A DNA stretch of 64,000 bases from Aquabacterium soli (lineage in GTDB: Bacteria > Pseudomonadota > Gammaproteobacteria > Burkholderiales > Burkholderiaceae_C), in contig NZ_RSED01000004.1 in the NCBI RefSeq assembly GCF_003933735.1, forward strand, positions 186,001-250,000, in the 5' to 3' direction. The position numbers and the translations under genes were made by a program. Below the pieces are notes generated by a model. That model did not search any database, was not told the origin of the DNA, and saw only the letters and a list, made by a program, of their open reading frames with translations. This document shows, in pieces, positions 17,837-25,418 of this stretch. Position 1 is the stretch's first letter, and every line of letters starts with the position of its first letter.

Positions 17837-18063
17837 GTCGCCGCCTGGTAGAGGGGTTCGCGCGAGAGCAATCTCATGCCATCCGGGCCGCTCTCGACGA
17901 TGCGGCGCTCCTGGGTTGCCACGAAACTGTCGATTCGGTAGCCCTCGCTGGCCGGAAAGCGCTGGACCACGTCCTGCGCGACCTCCGGCGCCCAGGGCGA
18001 TTCGACATCGATCCGGCACCAAAGACGGCCTTGCCGCCACACGATGAATCGGTATTGCTGCAT
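17833..18063 (-). CDS. 76-aa protein of unknown function in the AurF operon
   Basis: The product (MQQYRFIVWRQGRLWCRID...) is soluble, mixed alpha/beta in character, and lacks a signal peptide or recognisable motif. Its frame is supported by a GGAG about eight bases before the ATG at 18063, a 27-base gap from the MOSC gene, and a 4-base ATGA overlap with the aminotransferase start. The tight coupling suggests a partner or accessory subunit of the aminotransferase or oxygenase. I do not recognise the family. Confidence 0.7.
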   Translation of the reverse strand: MQQYRFIVWRQGRLWCRIDVESPWAPEVAQDVVQRFPASEGYRIDSFVATQERRIVESGPDGMRLLSREPLYQAAT

Positions 18064-18090
18064 GGAGGGATCTCCTGGAGGGTTGGTTGT

Positions 18091-18798
18091 TCAAGCCGTG
18101 GTCTGAGGGCCGTCGAATCGTGGCGCCCAGGCTTCGACCTCGCCACGAGCCAGGCGCCGTTCCACCAGGGCGCGCCAGGATGGTGTGAGCGGCAAGGCGA
18201 GGGCGAGGGCGAGCTGGTCGAGATCCAGCGTGCGCACGTACAGCAATTCGAGCAGGCGAGCCAACGACCAGGCCGGATGTGGCCGGTTCACCAACTCGAT
18301 GGCATCGCCCACCTGCAGCACGCCAGGCTCGAGCACGCGGTAGTACCAGCCAGTGCGCATGGAGTCCTGCACCCTGCGCGCCATGCCGTTCCAGCCGAAG
18401 CGGTCGTTGAGCTTCCAGCAGGGCTGGCGCGCCTGAGACACTTCCACCAGCACGGAGCCGATGCGCAGCCGATCACCCATGCACAAGGTGGATTCCGTGA
18501 TCCCGTGCGAGCTGAGGTTCTCGCCGAAGGCCCCCGGCCGCGCCAGCATCGGATGCTGTCGCCCGAGCTCGCCTCGCCACGCCTCGTAGTGATCGAAAGC
18601 GTAGTGGTGCAAGGCCTTGTCGGGCCCACCATGGAAACGCCGATCGGCCTGCTCGTCGCCTTCCAGGCCCAGAAAGCCCACCGACGCCGGCCCCTGCACA
18701 GCCTGCTTGGCGATCGCACTGGTCGTGCCCTGCCGCGTGTACGGCACGGCCCTGCCCGTCAGCACTGTGTCCACCCTGCCCAACCTGCCCATCGTCAT
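18091..18798 (-). CDS. YiiM-like MOSC-domain protein
   Basis: The 235-aa product has a MOSC domain with the conserved molybdenum-binding Cys in SQARQPCWKLNDRFG, plus GLEGDEQADRRFHGGPDKALHHY and GAFGENLSSHGI. A C-terminal three-helix extension typical of YiiM follows. E. coli YiiM is a molybdenum-cofactor enzyme that reduces N-hydroxylated purines, so a role in reducing N-hydroxy compounds fits its AurF neighbour. The first ATG (18798) and a second at 18792 are both possible; GAGGGG is better spaced for 18792. It is the first gene of the operon, about 90 bases downstream of the palindromic operator candidate. Confidence 0.88.
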   Translation of the reverse strand: MTMGRLGRVDTVLTGRAVPYTRQGTTSAIAKQAVQGPASVGFLGLEGDEQADRRFHGGPDKALHHYAFDHYEAWRGELGRQHPMLARPGAFGENLSSHGITESTLCMGDRLRIGSVLVEVSQARQPCWKLNDRFGWNGMARRVQDSMRTGWYYRVLEPGVLQVGDAIELVNRPHPAWSLARLLELLYVRTLDLDQLALALALPLTPSWRALVERRLARGEVEAWAPRFDGPQTTA

Positions 18799-18888
18799 CC
18801 CCTCGCCTTAGAGGTGCGCCCGTCATCCGGCATCTGCCGGACAGCGACTCGATCTGGTCCTCCCCGGGTTTATGATCCGGGAACATTT

Positions 18889-18924
18889 ATGTATTAGTAC
18901 AATATGTTTATTGTATTGGTACAT
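18889..18924. promoter_or_regulatory. 36-bp palindromic operator candidate upstream of the MOSC-AurF operon
   Basis: Arms of 16 bases (ATGTATTAGTACAATA and TATTGTATTGGTACAT) around TGTT match at 13 of 16 positions. Each arm also contains TGTATTRGTACA, so the site is at once an inverted and a 22-bp-period direct repeat. The local AT-richness contrasts with the surrounding GC-rich DNA. It lies 90-126 bases before the first gene. The MocR regulator at the end of the operon is the most likely binder. Confidence 0.6.
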
Positions 18925-19044
18925 TCTAGAAGGGCGGACCAAGGCATGTCGAGCCCCTGACCAAAGATTCAGTCGGGCTTTGTCGGGTTTAACAACACTG
19001 TCATGTGAGCGGCGGTGAACAGCGCACCGTGCCGCCTGACCGCG

Positions 19045-19953
19045 CTAAACGCGTCGCAAACCGGGTGTCTTTTCGAAGAACTCGGCCATCCACTCGACGA
19101 AGGCCTGCACCTTGGTGGACAGGTGCCGATTCGAGGGGAACAGCACATGCACCGGCAGTGGATCGGTGGTCCAGTCCGGCAGCACGGCCACCAGCTCTCC
19201 TGCCCTGCACGCGCACTCGAAGGTGAAACTGGGCAATTGGCCGATGCCCAGGCCCGCCAGCACGGCGTCTTCATAGACATTCGAATCGTTGACGGACAGC
19301 CCGCCCTCGGGCTGCAGTTCGATCCGCTCGCCGTCCTTGGCGAAATCCCACGTGGCCGCCCCGCGCCCCGGCAGGAAATAGTTGACCCACCGATGCGCAC
19401 GCAGCTCGTCCGGGTGCGTCGGCACGCCATGGGCCGCCACGTAGGACTTTGCGGCGCAAGTCTTGAACTGCATGGATCCAATGCGGCGGGCAACCAGCGT
19501 CGGATCGCTGACATCACCGACACGGATCACGCAGTCAACCCCTTCGCTGACCATGTTCACCACCCGGTCGCTGCAGCCCATCTCCAGGCTGATGTCCGGG
19601 TAGCGGGTCAGGAAATCGTTCAGGCCTGTGAACATCAGGAAGCTCGCCATGCTGGTGGGCACGTCCACGCGCAGGCGGCCGCTGGGCAGGCCCTGGCGGG
19701 GGGAAACGGATTCGTCTGCTTCACGCATGTCGTCCAGGATGCGGCGACAGCGCTCGTAGTAGGCCGCGCCGTCGGCCGTCACGCTCACCTTGCGCGTGGT
19801 GCGGTGCAGCAACCGGACACCCAACTGCGTCTCCAGTTCCTGGACAAGGGTGGAAATGGTGGCTTTCGGCGTGTTGAGCAATTCTGAAGCACGGGTAAAC
19901 CCACCCGTGTCGACCACCCCCACGAAGGCTTCGAGCGCTTTCAGCTTGTCCAT
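19045..19953 (-). CDS. LysR-family transcriptional regulator
   Basis: The 302-aa protein has an N-terminal winged helix (MDKLKALEAFVGVVDTGGFT, then SELLNTPKATISTLVQELE, LHRTTRKVSVTADG) and a LysR substrate-binding domain. The sequence belongs to the CrgA-like branch, not the MexT branch. It is divergent from the alpha/beta-hydrolase-like gene and the efflux operon, with a 100-base shared control region holding a TGTTC-N8-GAACA inverted repeat. By the usual LysR arrangement it should control itself and the divergent operon. The operon to its left is separated by 246 bases. Confidence 0.9.
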   Translation of the reverse strand: MDKLKALEAFVGVVDTGGFTRASELLNTPKATISTLVQELETQLGVRLLHRTTRKVSVTADGAAYYERCRRILDDMREADESVSPRQGLPSGRLRVDVPTSMASFLMFTGLNDFLTRYPDISLEMGCSDRVVNMVSEGVDCVIRVGDVSDPTLVARRIGSMQFKTCAAKSYVAAHGVPTHPDELRAHRWVNYFLPGRGAATWDFAKDGERIELQPEGGLSVNDSNVYEDAVLAGLGIGQLPSFTFECACRAGELVAVLPDWTTDPLPVHVLFPSNRHLSTKVQAFVEWMAEFFEKTPGLRRV

Positions 19954-19971
19954 TGTTCGGATTCCTGAACA
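19954..19971. promoter_or_regulatory. LysR operator candidate
   Basis: TGTTC-N8-GAACA is a perfect inverted repeat abutting the LysR start codon, in the divergent control region of the efflux operon. It is a good autoregulatory site candidate; binding is inferred. Confidence 0.4.
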
Positions 19972-20053
19972 GTCAATTCCGTGGAAGGTAGTTTATTAGG
20001 AACAACTCAATCAATACAGTCACGACCATTGAATACCTCTGGTTTTTCCCACC

Positions 20054-20878
20054 ATGTCCGATCTTCCTGATGCATCCGGCGCCGACGAATCGTTCGACTG
20101 GCTCGGTCACGCCGGCCAGGTGCACGTGCGCCTGTTCCGGGGAGCGCCCAGCAGGAAGGCAAACGACACGCTGCTGGTGTTCTTCCACCCGGGCGGCTTC
20201 GTGGTGGACGACACCGAGGCCTCCGATCCTTGCCTGCGCGTGCTGGCCGATGCGTGCGAGGTGAACATCCTGGCCCCCTGCTACACCCTGGCACCAGAGC
20301 GCCCCTTCCCCGCCGCGGTCGAGGACGCCCACGCGGTGCTGACCCAGGCGGTGCGCCAGCGCACCAAGCTGGGCTGGAAGGGCACGCACCTGTTCGTGGG
20401 CGGCGTGGAGGCCGGGGGCAACCTGGCAGCCGTGTCGGCCCTCGTGTGCCGTGATCGCCAGGGGCCCGATCTCGCCGGCCAGATCCTGGTCATGCCGATG
20501 GTGGATGCGAGTCTGCACTGCGCCTCCATGCGCTGCGCCGCCGACGAAGACGCCACCCGCAAGCTGGCCCGCGATGTGGAGCGCAGCTACCGCCTGTACC
20601 TGCCGAACCCGGCCGACCGCCTGCACCCTTACGCCAGCCCCCTGCATGCCAGCCGCCTGGGCAATTTGCCCCCGGCCCTGATCGTGCATACCGAGGGCGA
20701 TCCCTTGTCCGATGAGGGCCACGCGTACGCAGACAAGCTGCGCCAGGCCGGCAACGAGGTGGCGCAGATCACCCTTCCCCCACCCGACGACATCCTCGAC
20801 AACAAGGAGCGATGTTCGCTCACCGCTGACGACCCCTGTGTCACGGCGATGAGGCAGTTTCTCATCGACAACCGGTGA
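20054..20878 (+). CDS. alpha/beta-hydrolase-like protein, catalytic residues lost
   Basis: The 274-aa product follows the hormone-sensitive-lipase fold (VFFHPGGFVVDD as the HGG oxyanion loop, LAPERPFPAAVEDA, PPALIVHTEGDPLSDEG with a retained Asp). The nucleophile elbow, normally GDSAGG, reads GVEAGG, so Ser is replaced by Glu. The C-terminal His region (PPPDD) also lacks an evident catalytic His. It is therefore probably a non-catalytic relative, perhaps a ligand-binding or scaffold protein. It is the first gene rightward from the LysR regulator and leads into the efflux operon 148 bases downstream. Confidence 0.8.
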   Translation: MSDLPDASGADESFDWLGHAGQVHVRLFRGAPSRKANDTLLVFFHPGGFVVDDTEASDPCLRVLADACEVNILAPCYTLAPERPFPAAVEDAHAVLTQAVRQRTKLGWKGTHLFVGGVEAGGNLAAVSALVCRDRQGPDLAGQILVMPMVDASLHCASMRCAADEDATRKLARDVERSYRLYLPNPADRLHPYASPLHASRLGNLPPALIVHTEGDPLSDEGHAYADKLRQAGNEVAQITLPPPDDILDNKERCSLTADDPCVTAMRQFLIDNR

Positions 20879-21026
20879 GCTGAGCGAACCCACTCTCCAG
20901 CCTCCACAAGAAGAAGCGCGCACAACAAGAACGACCGCCATGACAACAAGCCTCGACAACAACCACATGCAGCACCCTCGTCTTCACACCTTCGTCCAAT
21001 CCCTTTCGACCCCGGGAGCGATCTCC

Positions 21027-22205
21027 ATGAAATCCGTCCAACCCCGTTTCGTCCTGAGCGCCCTGGCTGCCGCGCTCACCATCGGCGCCCTCACCGGTTG
21101 CGGTGAAGAGCAGAGCGCCCAGGCCGCCCCCGGTGGCGCACCGCCTGCCGCGCCCGTGTCTGTCGCTGAAGTGATCACCCGCCAGGTGTCCGAGCAGCGC
21201 GAGTTCTCCGGCCTGGTCGAAGCCATCGACCGCGCACAGCTGCGCCCCCGCGTGTCCGGCTACATCGAGCGCGTGCAGCTCAAGCCCGGCGCACTGGTCA
21301 AGAAGGGCGATGTGCTGTTCGTGATCGACCAGCGCCCCTACCAGGCCGAGGTGGCGCGCGCTGAAGCCGCCGCGGCCAACTCACAGGCCAAGGTGGACCT
21401 GGCCCGCACCGAGCAGGCCCGGTCCAAGCGCCTGCTGGCCGAGAACGCCATCGCCCAGCGCGACTTCGACGAGCGCACCTCCAACGTGAGCCAGCTTGAA
21501 GCCGGCGCCCGCGCCGACCTGGCCGCGCTGCAGACCGCCCGCCTGAACCTGGAATGGACCACCGTCCGCGCGCCCTTCGATGGCCGCGTCGGCAAGGCCG
21601 AGGTGACCGCGGGCAACCTGGTGGACGGCAACACCGTGCTGACCTCGCTGGTGTCCGCCAACCCGATGTACGTGAGCTTCAACGGTGACGAAGCCACCTA
21701 CCTGCAGGTGGGCAAGCTGGCCCGCAGCAACCCGGCCGCCTTGAAGGTGCGCATTGGCCTGGCCAACGAGCAGGGCGTGCCGCACGAAGGGCGCCTGGAG
21801 TTCGTGGACAACCAGATCGACCCGCAGGCCGGCAGCGTGCGCATGCGCGCCGTGATCGACAACAAGGACGGGCTGCTGACCCCGGGGCTGTTCGCCAAGG
21901 TGCAGGTGGGTTCGGACGCGTCGACCGGCGCGGCCTCGACCCTGGTGGCCGAGCGTGCCATCGGCACCGACCAGAACCGCAAGTTCGTCTACGTGGTGGC
22001 CGCCAACAACATCCCGGAGTACCGCCCCGTGCAACTGGGCACCACCGTGGGCCCGCTGCGCGTGGTCTCGTCGGGCCTGAAGGCCGGCGAGCGTGTGGTG
22101 GTCGATGGCCTGCAGCGTGTGCGTCCCGGCGCACCGGTGGCGCCACAGGTCGTGCCGATGGAAGCGCCGCAAGGTGGCGCCTCGGCAGCTGCCGCCAAGC
22201 AATAA
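21027..22205 (+). CDS. RND efflux periplasmic adaptor (MexE-like)
   Basis: The 392-aa lipoprotein adaptor starts MKSVQPRFVLSALAAALTIG with lipobox LTGC, then the biotinyl-lipoyl and hairpin region (GYIERVQLKPGALVKKGDVLF, NAIAQRDFDERTSNV) and the beta-barrel (TTVRAPFDGRVGKAEVTAGN). It links the inner-membrane pump to the outer-membrane channel. The ATG at 21027 is chosen because GGGAG and a lipoprotein signal follow the longer frame's poorly coding first 29 codons. The permease begins 18 bases downstream. Drug or solvent efflux is the family role; substrates are unknown. Confidence 0.92.
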   Translation: MKSVQPRFVLSALAAALTIGALTGCGEEQSAQAAPGGAPPAAPVSVAEVITRQVSEQREFSGLVEAIDRAQLRPRVSGYIERVQLKPGALVKKGDVLFVIDQRPYQAEVARAEAAAANSQAKVDLARTEQARSKRLLAENAIAQRDFDERTSNVSQLEAGARADLAALQTARLNLEWTTVRAPFDGRVGKAEVTAGNLVDGNTVLTSLVSANPMYVSFNGDEATYLQVGKLARSNPAALKVRIGLANEQGVPHEGRLEFVDNQIDPQAGSVRMRAVIDNKDGLLTPGLFAKVQVGSDASTGAASTLVAERAIGTDQNRKFVYVVAANNIPEYRPVQLGTTVGPLRVVSSGLKAGERVVVDGLQRVRPGAPVAPQVVPMEAPQGGASAAAAKQ

Positions 22206-22223
22206 ACCAGCGAGGACTCTCCC

Positions 22224-25200
22224 ATGAACATTTCACGATTCTTCGTGGACAGGCCGATCTTTGCGGCCGTGCTGTCCATCCTGGTCTTCATCGCGGGTGC
22301 GATCTCCATCTTCAAGCTGCCCATCTCGGAATACCCCGAGGTGGTGCCGCCGTCGGTGGTGGTGCGTGCCCAGTTCCCCGGCGCCAACCCCACGGTGATC
22401 GCCGAAACCGTCGCGGCCCCGCTGGAAGAGCAGATCAACGGCGTCGAGAACATGCTGTACATGTCCTCGCAGGCCACGACCGACGGCGTGCTCACGCTGA
22501 CCGTCACGTTCAAGATCGGCACCAACGTCGAGCAGGCCGAAACCCAGGTGCAGAACCGCGTGCAGCGTGCCCTGCCCCGCCTGCCAGAAGAGGTGCGCCA
22601 GTTCGGCGTGACGACCGTCAAGGCCTCGCCCAACCTGACGCTGGTGGTCCACCTGCTGTCGCCCAAGGGCAGCTATGACGACGTCTACCTGCGCAACTAC
22701 GCCACGCTCAACATCAAGGACCGCCTGGCCCGCCTGAACGGCATGGGCGACGTGCAGATCTTCGGTGCCGGCGACTACGCCATGCGCGTGTGGCTCGATC
22801 CCCAGAAGGTCGCGCAGCGCGGCATGACGGCCGCCGACGTGGTGGCCGCCATCCGCGAGCAGAACGTGCAGGTGGCCGCTGGCGTGGTGGGCGCACCGCC
22901 CGATACCAAGGCCCCCTTCCAGCTGTCGGTCAATGCTTCCGGGCGCCTGAGCACGGAAGAAGAGTTCGGCAAGATCATCGTCAAGACCAACCCCGATGGC
23001 GGCATCACGCACCTGCGTGACGTGGCCCGCATCGAACTGGGCTCCAACGGCTATGCGCTGCGCTCGCTGCTCAACAACAAGCCGGCGGTCGGCATGGGCA
23101 TCTTCGAGGCGCCCAATGCCAACGCGCTGCAGTTGTCGACCGACGTGCGCGCCGCGATGGACGAGCTCAAGAAGGACTTCCCCGCCGACGTCGACTACGC
23201 CATCGTCTACGACCCCACGCAGTTCGTGCGCGACTCCATCAAGGCCGTGATCGTCACGCTGCTGGAGGCCGTGGCCCTGGTGGTGCTGGTGGTGATCGTG
23301 TTCCTGCAGACCTGGCGCGCGTCCATCATCCCGCTGCTGGCCGTGCCCGTGTCCATCGTGGGTACGTTCGCGGTGCTGCTGGGCTTCGGCTTCTCGATCA
23401 ACACGCTGTCGCTGTTCGGCCTGGTGCTGGCCATCGGCATCGTGGTGGACGATGCCATCGTGGTGGTCGAGAACGTGGAGCGCAACATCGCCAACGGCTT
23501 GAACCCGCGGGCGGCCACCATCCAGGCCATGAAGGAGGTCTCCGGGCCCATCATCGCCATCGCCCTGGTGCTGTGCGCGGTGTTCATCCCCATCGCCTAT
23601 GTGGCCGGCCTCACGGGCCAGTTCTACAAGCAGTTCGCGCTGACCATCGCCATCTCGACGGTGATCTCCGCCTTCAACTCGCTGACCTTGTCGCCTGCCC
23701 TGGCCGCCGTGCTGCTCAAGCCGCACGACGCCCCCAAGGACCGGTTCGCACGTGGCATGGACTGGGCGCTGGGCGGCTTCTTCAAGCGCTTCAACCGCGT
23801 GTTCGACCGCGCCTCGCACCGCTACCAGGGCGGCGTGCAGGGCACCCTGAACCACAAGGCCGTCACCATGGGCGTGTACCTGGTGCTGTGCGTGGCCGCG
23901 TTCTTCGTGTTCAAGGCCGTGCCCGCTGGCTTCGTGCCGGCGCAGGACAAGCAGTACCTGGTGGGCTTCGCCCAGTTGCCTGACGCCGCCTCGCTGGAGC
24001 GCACGGACGCCGTGATCCGCCGCATGTCGGACATCGCCAGCCAGGTGCCCGGCGTGGCCGAATCGGTGGCCTTCCCCGGCCTGTCGATCAACGGCTTCAC
24101 CAACGCGCCCAACGCCGGCATCGTGTTCTACACGCTGGACGACTTCCACAAGCGCAAGGGCGATCCGTCGCTCACCGGCGATGCCATCGCAGCCGAGGTC
24201 AACAAGCGCCTGGGTGCCATCCAGGACGCCTTCATCATGGTGTTCCCGCCCCCGGCGGTGAACGGCATGGGCGCCATCGGCGGCTTCAAGCTGTTCATCG
24301 AAGACCGCGGCAACGTGGGCTACGACGAGCTGTACAAGGCCACCATGGCCCTGCAGATGAAGGCCTGGCAGACGCCTCAGCTGGCCGGCGTGTTCTCGAG
24401 CTACCAGATCAACGTGCCGCAACTGTTCGCCGATGTCGACCGCGTCAAGGCCAAGCAGATGGGCGTGCCGCTGGGCAGCATCTTCGACACGCTGCAGATC
24501 AACCTGGGATCGCTGTACGTCAACGACTTCAACAAGTTCGGCCGCACCTTCCAGGTGATGGCCCAGGCCGACGCGCCCTTCCGCAGCAACCCCGAGTCGA
24601 TCTCTCAGCTCAAGGTGCGCAGCAACAGCGGCGAGATGGTGCCGCTGGGCAGCCTGCTGAAGATCTCGGACAGCTACGGCCCGGACCGCGTGCAGCGCTA
24701 CAACGCCTATGTGGCAGCCGACATCAACGGCGGCGCCGCACCGGGCGTGTCATCGGGCCAGGCCAAGGAGATCATGGAGAAGATCGCCGCCGAGACACTG
24801 CCCAAGGGCGTGAGCTACGAGTGGACCGACCTGACCTACCAGGAGATCCTGGCCGGCAACACCATGATCTACGTGTTCCCGCTGTGCGTGCTGCTGGTGT
24901 TCCTGGTGCTGGCCGCCCAGTACGAGAGCTGGACACTGCCGCTGGCCGTGATCCTGATCGTGCCGATGTCGATGCTGTGCGCGTTGGCCGGGGTGTACCT
25001 CACCAAGGGCGACAACAACATCTTCACGCAGATCGCGCTGTTCGTGCTGGTGGGACTGTCGGCCAAGAACGCCATCCTGATCGTGGAGTTCGCCCGTGAG
25101 CTGGAGCACCATGGCCGCACCATCGTCGAGGCCGCGCTGGAGGCCAGCCGCCTGCGTCTGCGCCCCATCCTGATGACGTCGATCGCCTTCATCATGGGGG

Positions 25201-25415
25201 TGGTGCCCCTGGTCTTCTCCAGCGGCGCCGGATCGGAAATGCGCCATGCCATGGGCGTGGCCGTGTTCGCCGGCATGCTGGGCGTGACCCTGTTCGGCCT
25301 GTTCCTCACGCCGGTGTTCTACGTGCTGCTGCGCTTCCTGGCCGTGCGCCTGGAAGGCCGCCGCACCGACGAGCCGCTCGTGCCCTCCCAAGACCCCGTC
25401 ATCCAGGAGGCTTGA
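22224..25415 (+). CDS. RND multidrug efflux permease (MexF-like, HAE1)
   Basis: The 1063-aa protein is a complete HAE1-type proton-driven RND pump with twelve membrane segments and two large periplasmic loops. It reads very much like MexF: RPIFAAVLSILVFIAGAISI, PISEYPEVVPPSVVVRAQFP, LVLAIGIVVDDAIVVVENVE (proton-relay Asp pair), and GLTGQFYKQFALTIAISTVI. It should form a trimer with the adaptor upstream and the channel encoded 3 bases downstream. MexF-type pumps export chloramphenicol, quinolones and signalling precursors in Pseudomonas; substrates here are unproven. Confidence 0.95.
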   Translation: MNISRFFVDRPIFAAVLSILVFIAGAISIFKLPISEYPEVVPPSVVVRAQFPGANPTVIAETVAAPLEEQINGVENMLYMSSQATTDGVLTLTVTFKIGTNVEQAETQVQNRVQRALPRLPEEVRQFGVTTVKASPNLTLVVHLLSPKGSYDDVYLRNYATLNIKDRLARLNGMGDVQIFGAGDYAMRVWLDPQKVAQRGMTAADVVAAIREQNVQVAAGVVGAPPDTKAPFQLSVNASGRLSTEEEFGKIIVKTNPDGGITHLRDVARIELGSNGYALRSLLNNKPAVGMGIFEAPNANALQLSTDVRAAMDELKKDFPADVDYAIVYDPTQFVRDSIKAVIVTLLEAVALVVLVVIVFLQTWRASIIPLLAVPVSIVGTFAVLLGFGFSINTLSLFGLVLAIGIVVDDAIVVVENVERNIANGLNPRAATIQAMKEVSGPIIAIALVLCAVFIPIAYVAGLTGQFYKQFALTIAISTVISAFNSLTLSPALAAVLLKPHDAPKDRFARGMDWALGGFFKRFNRVFDRASHRYQGGVQGTLNHKAVTMGVYLVLCVAAFFVFKAVPAGFVPAQDKQYLVGFAQLPDAASLERTDAVIRRMSDIASQVPGVAESVAFPGLSINGFTNAPNAGIVFYTLDDFHKRKGDPSLTGDAIAAEVNKRLGAIQDAFIMVFPPPAVNGMGAIGGFKLFIEDRGNVGYDELYKATMALQMKAWQTPQLAGVFSSYQINVPQLFADVDRVKAKQMGVPLGSIFDTLQINLGSLYVNDFNKFGRTFQVMAQADAPFRSNPESISQLKVRSNSGEMVPLGSLLKISDSYGPDRVQRYNAYVAADINGGAAPGVSSGQAKEIMEKIAAETLPKGVSYEWTDLTYQEILAGNTMIYVFPLCVLLVFLVLAAQYESWTLPLAVILIVPMSMLCALAGVYLTKGDNNIFTQIALFVLVGLSAKNAILIVEFARELEHHGRTIVEAALEASRLRLRPILMTSIAFIMGVVPLVFSSGAGSEMRHAMGVAVFAGMLGVTLFGLFLTPVFYVLLRFLAVRLEGRRTDEPLVPSQDPVIQEA

Positions 25416-25418
25416 ACC

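Noticed and set aside
19045-19953. Assignment of the LysR gene as MexT
   Set aside because: Its N-terminus matches the CrgA-like branch; only the adjacency to a MexEF-OprN-like operon suggested MexT.
22233-24422. 729-aa open frame antisense to the efflux permease
   Set aside because: His/Gln/Asp-rich translation is the typical shadow of a GC-rich membrane-protein gene; the sense strand is an unambiguous RND pump.
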